NCBI RefSeq assembly: GCF_019704135.1
Contig: NZ_AP024355.1
Location: forward strand, 1,854,001-1,918,000
DNA from: Desulfuromonas versatilis
Lineage (GTDB): Bacteria > Desulfobacterota > Desulfuromonadia > Desulfuromonadales > NIT-T3
Length of the DNA stretch: 64,000 bases
Reading direction: 5' to 3'
Shown: positions 50,954-59,265 of the stretch, piece by piece
Layout: every line of letters begins with the position of its first letter
Numbering within the stretch: the stretch's first letter is position 1
Position numbers and translations under genes: made by a program
Notes under the pieces: generated by a model
Database searches by the model: none
Seen by the model: only the letters and a program-made list of their open reading frames with translations
Told to the model about the DNA's origin: nothing

Positions 50954-52543
50954 ATGAAACTTTCCGGCCTGCAGCTCATCGGTTCGCAGGATGATCACGC
51001 CGGGGAACAGACCTTCCGGGCCACGGATCCGCAGAACGATATTCCCCTGGAACCCGCATTTTTCGAGGGTACCGGCACCGACGTCGATCGGGCCGTGCGG
51101 CTCGCCGAAGGCGATTTCGATCGGCTGCGGGCCATGGGACCGCAGCAGCGGGGGGGCTTTATCGAGGATATTGCCAATCAGATCATGGCCTTGGGGGATG
51201 TCCTCGTGCGAAGGGCCTGTGCGGAGACCGCCCTTCCCGTGGGGCGCATCGAGGCGGAACGGGGACGCACCTGCAACCAGCTGCTGCTTTTTGCCCGAAT
51301 GGTCAGGGAGGGGTCCTGGGTGGATGCGCGTATTGATCGTGCCCAGCCCGGGAGGAGTCCGGCGCCCAAGCCGGACCTGCGGATGATGCAGGTGCCCCTG
51401 GGGCCGGTGGCGGTGTTCGGGGCCGGCAACTTTCCCCTGGCGTTTTCGGTGGCGGGCGGCGATACGGCCTCGGCCCTGGCCGCCGGCTGTCCCGTGGTGG
51501 TCAAGGGGCACCCCGGGCATCCGGGCACCTCGGAACTGGTGGGGCGGGCCATCCGCCGGGCGGCCTCCCGCTGCGGGGTCCCCGCAGGGGTTTTCTCCCT
51601 GGTCCAGGGGCGCGGGTATGAGGTGGGGGAGGCTCTGGTGCGCCACCCGCTGGTCAAGGCGGTGGCCTTTACCGGGTCGTTGAAGGGGGGGCGGGCCCTG
51701 TTCGACCTGGCCGCATCCCGTCCGGAGCCGATCCCGGTCTTTGCTGAAATGGGCAGCACCAACCCGGTGTTCATCCTGCCCGGGGCGCTGCGGGAAAGAG
51801 GCGCCCAGATCGCCCGCGACCTGGTCGAATCGGTGACCCTGGGGGTCGGCCAATTCTGCACCAATCCCGGACTGGTTTTCGCCATGCAGGGCCCGGGATT
51901 GGATGGCTTTGTCCAGGAGGCCGCTGCCTGTATGGCCCCAAAAGGACCGGGGCCCATGCTCGGCCCGGCGCTCAAGGACAACTATCAGCAACGGCTTGCG
52001 GCGCTTCTGCGGATCCCCGGCGTCGAACCCGTCGTGCCGGTGCACCTGCAGAGCCATCCGGGCTGCCGGGTCTCGCCGCTGCTGCTAAAAACCGAGGCGC
52101 ACCGGCTGCTCGCGGAACCGCTTCTGGGGGAAGAATTGTTCGGTCCGGCCTCGATCATCGTCGCCTGCGCCGACCGGGACGAACTGCTGGGTGCGGCCCG
52201 CGCCCTCGTCGGACAGCTGACCGCTACCGTGCATGGAACCGACGGGGAGTTGGCGGATTACCGGGAGCTGCTGTTTCTGCTCGAGCGCAAGGCCGGGCGG
52301 ATCCTGCTTAACGGGTTTCCCACCGGAGTGGAAGTCTGTGATTCGATGGCCCACGGCGGGCCCTATCCGGCGACCACCGATGGCCGCTCAACCTCCGTCG
52401 GCTCGGCGGCCATTCGCAGGTTCCTGCGTCCGGTCTGTTACCAGAACTTTGCCCAGCCGCTGCTCCCCGAGGAGCTCCGGGACCGGAACTCCCGGGGAAT
52501 CTGGCGGCTGCTCGACGGGGTCCGGACCCGGGAAGACGCATGA
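50954..52543 (+). CDS. Aldehyde dehydrogenase, ketoglutarate-semialdehyde type
   Basis: A 529-residue NAD(P)-dependent aldehyde dehydrogenase. The catalytic Cys is in TLGVGQFCTNPGLVF near residue 302, the general-base Glu in VFAEMGSTNPVF near 266, and the cofactor motif FTGSLKGGRALFD near 240. The closest characterised relatives by motif are 2,5-dioxopentanoate dehydrogenases that feed 2-oxoglutarate from sugar-acid or hydroxyproline breakdown; no such pathway genes lie nearby. ATG 50954 has CAGGAGAAACA upstream. Divergent from the rhomboid gene. Confidence 0.88.
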   Translation: MKLSGLQLIGSQDDHAGEQTFRATDPQNDIPLEPAFFEGTGTDVDRAVRLAEGDFDRLRAMGPQQRGGFIEDIANQIMALGDVLVRRACAETALPVGRIEAERGRTCNQLLLFARMVREGSWVDARIDRAQPGRSPAPKPDLRMMQVPLGPVAVFGAGNFPLAFSVAGGDTASALAAGCPVVVKGHPGHPGTSELVGRAIRRAASRCGVPAGVFSLVQGRGYEVGEALVRHPLVKAVAFTGSLKGGRALFDLAASRPEPIPVFAEMGSTNPVFILPGALRERGAQIARDLVESVTLGVGQFCTNPGLVFAMQGPGLDGFVQEAAACMAPKGPGPMLGPALKDNYQQRLAALLRIPGVEPVVPVHLQSHPGCRVSPLLLKTEAHRLLAEPLLGEELFGPASIIVACADRDELLGAARALVGQLTATVHGTDGELADYRELLFLLERKAGRILLNGFPTGVEVCDSMAHGGPYPATTDGRSTSVGSAAIRRFLRPVCYQNFAQPLLPEELRDRNSRGIWRLLDGVRTREDA

Positions 52544-52626
52544 GGCGTCACGGCGGAGGCAGGATCCTCCGTCTGCAGGCAGGCCGGCGCGCTCCGCGGA
52601 CCCGGCGCTTGCCGAAGGGAGTTGAG

Positions 52627-54438
52627 ATGTTGAGAAGCTACCTGAGACATGCCCTCATTTTCCCCCTGGCGATAGGGCTTTTATGGGCAGGGGACGTTTG
52701 TGCCCAGGACCTAGACGCGCGGATTCGCCATAACCTCGAGAAGGAGCTGGGCGGCGCTTCGCAGATCCCGGTCATGGCATTGGGCGACGCGGCTCTAATG
52801 CTGCAGGCGGAACTGGGCGAGTTCTATGCGGAGCGCAGTTTTCAGCCGGTCTGGGTGGCCGAAGGGCGGGAAAAGCAAGCCGCGGTTGCCCTGGTCGATA
52901 TCCTCCGCGGGGCGGCCGGGGAAGGTCTGTGCCCGGAGGATTATCACCTTGGCTACCTGGAGGATCTGCTGCGCCTGTTCGAGGATTACCGGCGCTACGG
53001 CCTGGAGCCTGACCCGGCCTGGCTGGCCCAGTTCGAAATTCTGCTCAGCGACGGGCTTTTCCGCTATGCCTCGCACCTGATTCAGGGCAGGGTCGACCCC
53101 GCCGAGGTTCATGACGCCTGGAGGGCCAGTCCCCGCAAGGCCGATCTGGCGAAGCTGTTGCGCTACGCCGTGGACAGCGAGCGGCTGGAAACGGTTCTCG
53201 CCGACCTGGTCCCGCCTCATCCTGGCTATCAGCGCCTGAAGAGCGCTTTGAAGGGGTTGCGGAGAATTTCGGCCCTGGGCGGGTGGGCAACCATACCGGC
53301 CGGGCCTCTGCTGCGCCCGGGGGGCAGCGATCCCCGCCTGCCCCTGCTGCGGCAGAGGTTGTGGGCCGAGGGCGACCTGGTGCCGCCCATCGACTGGAGT
53401 GGCGGGAAATATGGGGAGGAAGCGGGGGATTACCCCCGCCAGGTAGAAGGCCGAGCGGGCTTGATCAACCCTGGCTCTCGGCTGGTCGATGTGGCCAGCA
53501 CCCGCTACGATTCCGCGACGATTGCGGCCATGCGGCGGTTTCAGCGGCGCCACGGGCTTTCACCCGACGGGGTGCTGGGGCCGAAGACTCTGACCGAACT
53601 CAACGTGTCCGTCGAGGAGCGGATCCGGCAGGTCGAGCTGAACCTGGAGCGTTGGCGCTGGTTGCCGAAAAGCCTCGGCAGCCGCTATCTCATGGTCAAT
53701 GCCGCGGACTTCAGACTGCGGGTGGTTGAGCAGGGCAGCACGGTGCTGACCATGCCCGTGGTGGTGGGCACCGGCTATCGGAAAACGCCGGTCTTCTCGG
53801 CGCACATGACCTATCTCGAGTTCGCTCCCTATTGGATAGTGCCGCCGACCATCCTGCGCGAGGACAAGCTGCCGCTCATTCGCTCCAATCCCGACTGGCT
53901 GCGCAGGCACAATTACGAAATCGTTCCCTGGGGCGCCGCCGCCGAGCGGACCATCGATCCGGGGGAAATCAACTGGCGAACCGTGCGCGCGGATAGATTT
54001 CCCGGAGTCCTGCGCATGCGGCCGGGGCCCTGGAACCCACTGGGGCGGGTGAAGTTCATGTTTCCCAACCGCTATGCGGTCTATCTGCACGACACCCCGG
54101 ATCGCCACCTGTTCAATCGTAACGTCCGCTCCTTCAGCTCGGGCTGCATCCGCATCGAACGCCCTCTGGATCTGGCCCAATACCTGCTGGAGAACGATGG
54201 CTGGGATTGTGAAGCGCTGATCGCCAAGATGCGCGGCAGCCGTCCTTCCAGGGTGGAACTGCAGCGGCCGCTGCCGGTGCATATTCTTTACTGGACCGCC
54301 TGGGTGGACGAGGCCGGCGTTTTGAACTTCCGCGAGGACCTCTATCACCGGGACCTGGACCTGGAGCTGGCTTTGTTTGAAGGCGGCACTGCAGCCGGCC
54401 CCGCGGGGGAGACCTTGGCGGAAAGGGCGGGCGGCTGA
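52627..54438 (+). CDS. L,D-transpeptidase, YcbB/LdtD-like
   Basis: A 603-residue periplasmic enzyme that forms 3-3 cross-links in peptidoglycan. A signal peptide (MLRSYLRHALIFPLAIGLLW, cleaved near VCAQ) is followed by an N-terminal scaffold domain (to about 270), a peptidoglycan-binding domain (AAMRRFQRRHGLSPDGVLGP near 300) and the YkuD catalytic domain with KFMFPNRYAVYLHDTP (His) and SFSSGCIRIERP near 504, holding the active Cys. ATG 52627 follows GAAGGGAGTTGAG. A terminator follows directly. Confidence 0.93.
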   Translation: MLRSYLRHALIFPLAIGLLWAGDVCAQDLDARIRHNLEKELGGASQIPVMALGDAALMLQAELGEFYAERSFQPVWVAEGREKQAAVALVDILRGAAGEGLCPEDYHLGYLEDLLRLFEDYRRYGLEPDPAWLAQFEILLSDGLFRYASHLIQGRVDPAEVHDAWRASPRKADLAKLLRYAVDSERLETVLADLVPPHPGYQRLKSALKGLRRISALGGWATIPAGPLLRPGGSDPRLPLLRQRLWAEGDLVPPIDWSGGKYGEEAGDYPRQVEGRAGLINPGSRLVDVASTRYDSATIAAMRRFQRRHGLSPDGVLGPKTLTELNVSVEERIRQVELNLERWRWLPKSLGSRYLMVNAADFRLRVVEQGSTVLTMPVVVGTGYRKTPVFSAHMTYLEFAPYWIVPPTILREDKLPLIRSNPDWLRRHNYEIVPWGAAAERTIDPGEINWRTVRADRFPGVLRMRPGPWNPLGRVKFMFPNRYAVYLHDTPDRHLFNRNVRSFSSGCIRIERPLDLAQYLLENDGWDCEALIAKMRGSRPSRVELQRPLPVHILYWTAWVDEAGVLNFREDLYHRDLDLELALFEGGTAAGPAGETLAERAGG

Positions 54439-54439
54439 T

Positions 54440-54461
54440 CCCTTCCGCCGGGGCGGAAGGG
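54440..54461. terminator. Terminator between Ldt and TraB-like genes
   Basis: CCCTTCCGCC directly against GGGGCGGAAGGG; 10-bp stem between convergent genes, without a long T tract. Confidence 0.65.
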
Positions 54462-54475
54462 ACTTGCAACGGGAG

Positions 54476-55651
54476 TCAGAGCAGGTCTTTGAGCCAGCGG
54501 AAAGCGACGATGGTGCCGATCGCCGAGCCCAGCGAAGAGAACATGAACACTAGCAGAACACGGGTCATGCGGTTTTTCCACCAGCCTCGCAGGTTGGCCA
54601 TGTCCTCTCCCATGTTTTCCATGTCGCGCACCGTCGGCGCGGCGATAAAGGCCTGCACCAGGCCGGTGACGAAGCCGGCCCCGATGGTCGGGTTCAGAGA
54701 GGTAATGGGCGCGCCGACAAAGGCGGCGACCACGGTCAGTGGATGGCCAAATGCCACGATCGTCCCCAGCGCGGCCAGCAGTCCGTTGGCGAGGATCCAG
54801 GCCATGGCGGCCCCGGCGATCCGGTCGCGGTCGCCCATGAAAAAGCCGATGATGAACAGGGCGATGACCACCGCGGGAACGATCCAGGGCACGATCTTGG
54901 AGGCGACGGACTTGGGTGGCACCGTGGAGATCTCGGCGATGGTCCGCGGGTCGGTGGGCTCGGTGATCAGCCGGAGAATTCCGGGGAGGTGGGCCGCACC
55001 GACCACCGCGACGATCTTTTCGCCTGGAGCGTTGCGGATGTGGTGGGCCATGTACAGGTCGCGCTCGTCCACCAGGATGGTCTTCACCGAGGGGAGCATC
55101 TGGCCCATTTCTTCCAGCATGGCCGAGAGGGTGTCGCTCTGGCGGAGACGGGCCAGTTCGGCTTCGTCCAGCTCATGGGACTCGAACATGCTGGCCACCA
55201 AGGTGGAGACCAGCTGCATTTTCTTCCAGAACCCGGTCTTTCGCCAGGCCCGCAACAACGTGGTGCGAATATTGCGGTCCACCAGCTCCACCTGGATTCC
55301 CCGCTCCTGGGCCGCATCGGCCGCCGCGGCCAACTCGGCTCCCGGCTTTACCCCGGTGCTCAGCCCCATCCGCTTCTGAAAGGCGGCCAAGGCCAGGTTG
55401 GCCAGCAGAAACGGTGCCTGCCCCTGGCGGATGACCTGGATCAGGTTGAGGGATTCCCAGCGGTTTTTGTTCTTGAGGGCGTCGTAGCGCTGCTGGTCCA
55501 GTTCGACACAGACCGTATCGGGGGCTTCCTCTTCGATGGTGCTGAGAACCGTGTCGACCGAAGCCTGGGAAATGTGTGCCGTGCCCACCAGGATGATTTC
55601 CTTCTGGCCGACGGTAATGCGCTGAATATCGGAAGTAGCCTGTTCGCTCAT
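54476..55651 (-). CDS. TraB/PrgY-family membrane protein
   Basis: A 391-residue protein. The N-terminal half is the TraB domain with IILVGTAHISQASVDTVLST (GTAHIS motif near residue 22), VCVELDQQRYDAL and VVGAAHLPGIL near 218, a Tiki/EreA-like metalloprotease fold. The C-terminal half has about four membrane spans (ALFIIGFFMG, LANGLLAALGTIVAF, FVGAPITSLNPTIGAGFV, LLVFMFSSLGSAIGTIVAF). The function in bacteria is poorly known. ATG 55651 is chosen over the GTG at 55663. Divergent from two small hypothetical genes. Confidence 0.88.
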   Translation of the reverse strand: MSEQATSDIQRITVGQKEIILVGTAHISQASVDTVLSTIEEEAPDTVCVELDQQRYDALKNKNRWESLNLIQVIRQGQAPFLLANLALAAFQKRMGLSTGVKPGAELAAAADAAQERGIQVELVDRNIRTTLLRAWRKTGFWKKMQLVSTLVASMFESHELDEAELARLRQSDTLSAMLEEMGQMLPSVKTILVDERDLYMAHHIRNAPGEKIVAVVGAAHLPGILRLITEPTDPRTIAEISTVPPKSVASKIVPWIVPAVVIALFIIGFFMGDRDRIAGAAMAWILANGLLAALGTIVAFGHPLTVVAAFVGAPITSLNPTIGAGFVTGLVQAFIAAPTVRDMENMGEDMANLRGWWKNRMTRVLLVFMFSSLGSAIGTIVAFRWLKDLL

Positions 55652-55765
55652 TGAATGGATCACTTCTTTCTTGGGGTTGACTTGCAGGAAGGCATCTTAG
55701 CATAACCCGACTTCCGGAGAGTAGGTCTTTTGTCCTCCCGGGGGGCGCCGGACGGGTCGCTATGT

Positions 55766-55771
55766 TATAAT
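55766..55771 (+). promoter_or_regulatory. -10 box upstream of the small-protein genes
   Basis: A consensus TATAAT lies 35 bp before the ATG of the 68-aa gene, with TG one base before it (TGTTATAAT). I see no good -35. Confidence 0.45.
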
Positions 55772-55805
55772 TTCCCCAGGAACGGTTGGAAAAGGAGGAG
55801 CGGAT

Positions 55806-56012
55806 ATGGAACATCGAGAATATTGGGACGCCTGTCAGCGAACCGAACACAAGGACATGCCGGCGCGGTTGCGCAACATGAAAACCGGAGAAGTGGGAAT
55901 GGTTATCCAGTGCACCGGGGTCGACCGGCCGGATGCGTTCCTGGTGAAAGTCGGCAGCGAGGTGACGAGCTGGTCGCCTGAAGATGTTGAAGAAGTCAAG
56001 GGCGAGGCTTGA
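55806..56012 (+). CDS. Small hypothetical protein, 68 aa
   Basis: AAAAGGAGGAGCGGAT precedes the ATG, an excellent ribosome-binding site. The protein is acidic and soluble, with MPARLRNMKTGEVGMVIQC then VGSEVTSWSPEDVEEV; the pattern suggests a small beta-barrel (Tudor- or KOW-like) fold. I do not recognise it. It is followed after 26 bp by another small gene, likely in the same transcript. Confidence 0.72.
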   Translation: MEHREYWDACQRTEHKDMPARLRNMKTGEVGMVIQCTGVDRPDAFLVKVGSEVTSWSPEDVEEVKGEA

Positions 56013-56038
56013 CGTCGCCTCCACGGAAAGGGGGCATT

Positions 56039-56251
56039 ATGAAAAAGGAACGTTTCAGATTTATCTGCTCGGAAGCGGAAGAGGGGCGGGACGCGTTTGT
56101 TGCCCATTCGCCCAGTTCCGAAGAAGGGCGTGTTCTTAACTGCTCGATGGATCACGTCGTGGTGAAAACCAGCGAAGGGAAAAACCGCTGCTGGGATTTT
56201 CATGAGTGCAACGAACTGAGCAGAACCAAGGAAGAATTCCCCTGGCGTTGA
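56039..56251 (+). CDS. Small hypothetical protein, 70 aa
   Basis: ATG 56039 follows GGAAAGGGGGCATT. The product (MKKERFRFICSEAEEGRDAF...) is acidic with three Cys (residues 10, 35, 51) and ends ELSRTKEEFPWR. The DHVVVKTSEGKNRCWDFHEC part looks like two beta strands. Unknown function. Second gene of a two-gene unit ended by the terminator at 56274. Confidence 0.72.
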   Translation: MKKERFRFICSEAEEGRDAFVAHSPSSEEGRVLNCSMDHVVVKTSEGKNRCWDFHECNELSRTKEEFPWR

Positions 56252-56273
56252 TCTTGCGCCTTTCCAGAAATGG

Positions 56274-56310
56274 CCCGGTAACGATCGCTATGATCGTACC
56301 GGGTTTTTTT
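56274..56310 (+). terminator. Terminator of the small-protein operon
   Basis: CCCGGTAACGATC, loop GCTAT, GATCGTACCGGG then TTTTTTT: a 12-bp stem with one mismatch and a strong T tract. Confidence 0.93.
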
Positions 56311-56322
56311 GTGCCGGCAGAC

Positions 56323-56480
56323 AAAAAAAGGCGCCTTTGACAAGACGCCTTTCAGGGTGAGTCTCTCCACGCCTGCCGTGGGTCATGGGGCCTCCAAGCG
56401 AGTCCCAATGAGGTGGGATCTCTTGTAGGCGTATCAGGCGTCCCACTCGGGGTGGGCTGGCTCACAACGCCTCTGAAGAA
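56323..56480 (-). ncRNA. Unassigned structured small RNA gene, about 158 nt
   Basis: On the minus strand a perfect TATAAT (plus 56487-56492) is followed 6-7 nt later by a stretch with no ORF that ends in an intrinsic terminator (AGGCGTC, loop, GGCGCCT then T7 at 56323). The ends pair: CTTCAG with CTGAAAG and GTGAG with CTCAC. Inside are a hairpin CCCAC/GTGGG, a long-range stem ACGCCTG/CAGGCGT and a hairpin TCCCA/TGGGA. The closed two-ended rod recalls 6S RNA, and the several GGA triplets recall CsrB/RsmZ sponges, but I cannot assign it to either. Confidence 0.6.
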
Positions 56481-56603
56481 ATCCCGATTATACAATTATT
56501 CCGCTAGGGCGTTCTGACCGCACCTGCAGGGCAGAGAGACAACATTTGCAGCCAGTATATGAAAATCCCAAAGGGGTTACAAGGGGAAATTTCGGATACC
56601 CGC

Positions 56604-56753
56604 TCAACCGCAGATACCGATGAGCTTGACCTTTTCCCAACGTACTTCGCAGGGCAGCGAACAGCAATAGGAGTCCCGGCCGTTGAGTCGGCGCCGGATC
56701 ATTTTGTGCTTCTTTGATTTCTCTCCACAACAGGCACAACGCACTTGGTCCAT
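56604..56753 (-). CDS. Tiny Cys-rich protein, 49 aa
   Basis: ATG 56753 follows CCGGAGGATCACTG. The product has VRCACCGEKSKK (Cys-x2-Cys including an extra Cys) and DSYCCSLPCEVRWEKVK, a four-ligand zinc-finger-like arrangement about 22 residues apart, in a basic protein. An in-frame start 36 bp upstream lacks this SD. Family not recognised. It lies 124 bp upstream of the structured RNA on the same strand. Confidence 0.75.
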   Translation of the reverse strand: MDQVRCACCGEKSKKHKMIRRRLNGRDSYCCSLPCEVRWEKVKLIGICG

Positions 56754-56991
56754 CAGTGATCCTCCGGTTTGAAATTTGAAACGACTCATGTTCGTTTGGG
56801 AAATTTACCAGGATTCAAGGGCGATGCAAGCGGGCGACCATGGCTTGGTGCGAAAATAATAGGCAAGGCCTGTTAAAAGATGGGCAAAAATTATCCTGGT
56901 TTTGAACGAAAACCTTGAGTTGACAGACTTTTTCCGGCTGGCATGGCTTGTGCCTTAACAGACAGGGTTCAAGTCCGCAAGGGGATGGGAA

Positions 56992-58566
56992 ATGAAGGAT
57001 CGCGGCATCGGCCAATCGGATAGGATTATCAAGGCTCTGGTCGACATCGGGCAGCAGCTTGCTTCAACCATCGATCTCGAAGAGCTTCTCAACCGGATTC
57101 TGCAGATATCCCGGGAGGTGTTCTGTTTCGAGAATGCGATCATCCGCCTTGTCGACGAGAACTCTGCCAGGCTTCTGCCCGCTGCGTCCTATGGGTATAC
57201 CGAGGAGGCGGTGGACAAGAGGATCGTGGTCGGCCAGGGGATCATGGGGAAGGTGGCTCAGACCGGGCAGCCCATCTTGGTTGTCGACCTCGCGCAGAGC
57301 CCCGATTATGTGCCGGGTATCCAGGGGGCGCGCAGCGAACTCGCCGTGCCTCTTGTCGCCAGGGACCGGGTGATAGGGGTCTTCAATGTCGAGAGTCCCA
57401 GGCCCCATGCCTTTGTTGCCGAGGACATCGCGCCGTTGATGACCATGGCCGGGCAGGCGGCGATCGCCATTGAGAATGCCCGCCTGTACCAGAATCTGCG
57501 GGCGGTATCCAGCCGATTCCAGGAGCTCAGCCAGTTCAACAGCCGCATCCTGAAAAGCGCCAACCTGGGTATCTATACCGTGGATGCCCAGCTCCAGGTG
57601 ACCTCCTGGAACCGCAAGATGGAAGAGATGAGCGGCGTCGGCGAAGATCAGGTTCTGGGCAAGGATCTGCTGGAGCTGTTCCCGGTTCTGGTCGAGGAAG
57701 GATTCGACGAGCGTCTGCTCCGGGTCCTGGAACGCGGGGAACCTGAAAAACTCAGGCTTGCCCACCGCAACCTCAGGGGAGAGCTGCGTTTTCAGAAACG
57801 GCGCATCGCGCCGCTCAAGGATGGCGAAACGACCACCGGCGCAGTGGTCATCGTCGAGGACATCACCGAGTTCAAGACCCTCATGGACCAGACCATCCAG
57901 TCGGAAAAGCTGGCCGAGGTTGGGCGCCTTTCGGCCGGAATTGCCCACGAGGTCAACAACCCCCTCGCGGTCATCTCCTACGCTGCCCAACTGCTGCTGC
58001 GTGAAGAGCAAATGCCGCCGTTTCAAAAAGAGCTGGCCGAGCGTATCGAGAGCGAGGTGGAAAGGCTCAAGACCCTGACCGGCAGTCTGCTGTCCTTCTC
58101 CAGGGCAAAAGAGACCCGCAAGCGGGAAACGGAACTCAACGAAGTGCTCAAGGACGTGCTGCGGCTACTGCGTTACGAGCTAAATAAAAATTCGATTCAG
58201 CTGGTCGAATGCTATGGCGATTTGCCCGATATTCAGGCTGATCCCAACAAGTTGAAGCAGGTGTTCATCAACCTGGTTATGAACGCCACCCACGCCATGA
58301 AAGGGGGGGGCATCCTCAAGGTGTCGTCCCTTTGCATCAACGGACAGGAAGTGGAGGTGTCCATCAAGGACAACGGCACGGGTATCCCGGAGGATGTTCT
58401 CGAGCATATTTTCGACCCCTTCTTTTCCACCAAGAGCGAAGCGGAGGGGACGGGGCTGGGATTGTACATCTGCCGCAATATCATCCTGGAGCACGAGGGA
58501 CGGATCGCCATCGATTCGGTGCCTGGGGAAGGCACCACTTTCAGGATCGTGCTCCCTACCGGGTGA
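56992..58566 (+). CDS. GAF-PAS sensor histidine kinase (NtrB-like output)
   Basis: A 524-residue soluble histidine kinase. GAF domain: residues about 30-165 (EELLNRILQISREVFCFENA to GQAAIAIENARLY). PAS domain: about 180-300 (LGIYTVDAQLQVTSWNRKME to VVIVEDITEF). HisKA: LAEVGRLSAGIAHEVNNPLA near 306-325 with the phosphoacceptor His in AHEVNNP. HATPase: N-box INLVMNATHAM near 425-435 and G-boxes DNGTGIP and GTGLGLYICRNII near 480-495. The HEVNNPL box is the NtrB/AtoS-like subtype that usually partners with sigma-54 activators. No response regulator is adjacent. Signal unknown; nitrogen status is possible given glnK next door. Confidence 0.92.
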   Translation: MKDRGIGQSDRIIKALVDIGQQLASTIDLEELLNRILQISREVFCFENAIIRLVDENSARLLPAASYGYTEEAVDKRIVVGQGIMGKVAQTGQPILVVDLAQSPDYVPGIQGARSELAVPLVARDRVIGVFNVESPRPHAFVAEDIAPLMTMAGQAAIAIENARLYQNLRAVSSRFQELSQFNSRILKSANLGIYTVDAQLQVTSWNRKMEEMSGVGEDQVLGKDLLELFPVLVEEGFDERLLRVLERGEPEKLRLAHRNLRGELRFQKRRIAPLKDGETTTGAVVIVEDITEFKTLMDQTIQSEKLAEVGRLSAGIAHEVNNPLAVISYAAQLLLREEQMPPFQKELAERIESEVERLKTLTGSLLSFSRAKETRKRETELNEVLKDVLRLLRYELNKNSIQLVECYGDLPDIQADPNKLKQVFINLVMNATHAMKGGGILKVSSLCINGQEVEVSIKDNGTGIPEDVLEHIFDPFFSTKSEAEGTGLGLYICRNIILEHEGRIAIDSVPGEGTTFRIVLPTG

Positions 58567-58667
58567 GTGCCTGCAGAACGGTCATGGGGGGAGATGGGGT
58601 GCTTAAAAAAGCAGCATGTCCCTCGGATTAGTTTGATCAAGGTTAGGAAAACACTAGTAAGATCCAT
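58567..58667. other. Gap after the kinase gene
   Basis: Non-coding; leads into the sigma-54 promoter. No terminator of the kinase gene was recognised. Confidence 0.4.
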
Positions 58668-58684
58668 TTGGCACGCAATGTGCT
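58668..58684 (+). promoter_or_regulatory. Sigma-54 (RpoN) promoter of glnK-amtB
   Basis: TTGGCACGCAATGTGCT: GG (58670-58671) and GC (58682-58683) are exactly 10 bp apart and the -24 part TTGGCAC is a full consensus match. Transcription would start near 58695, about 195 bp before the glnK start codon. Sigma-54 control of glnK-amtB is well established in proteobacteria. Confidence 0.75.
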
Positions 58685-58702
58685 AAGTTTCATTGCCAGT
58701 AA

Positions 58703-59227
<525 letters not shown>

Positions 59228-59265
59228 TAACGGTCCCAACGCGTAACTCATAAGGAGGTATTCCC

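Noticed and set aside
56323-56480. Assignment of the RNA as 6S RNA
   Set aside because: End pairing and promoter/terminator fit, but I could not match the conserved central bubble or length; left as unassigned.
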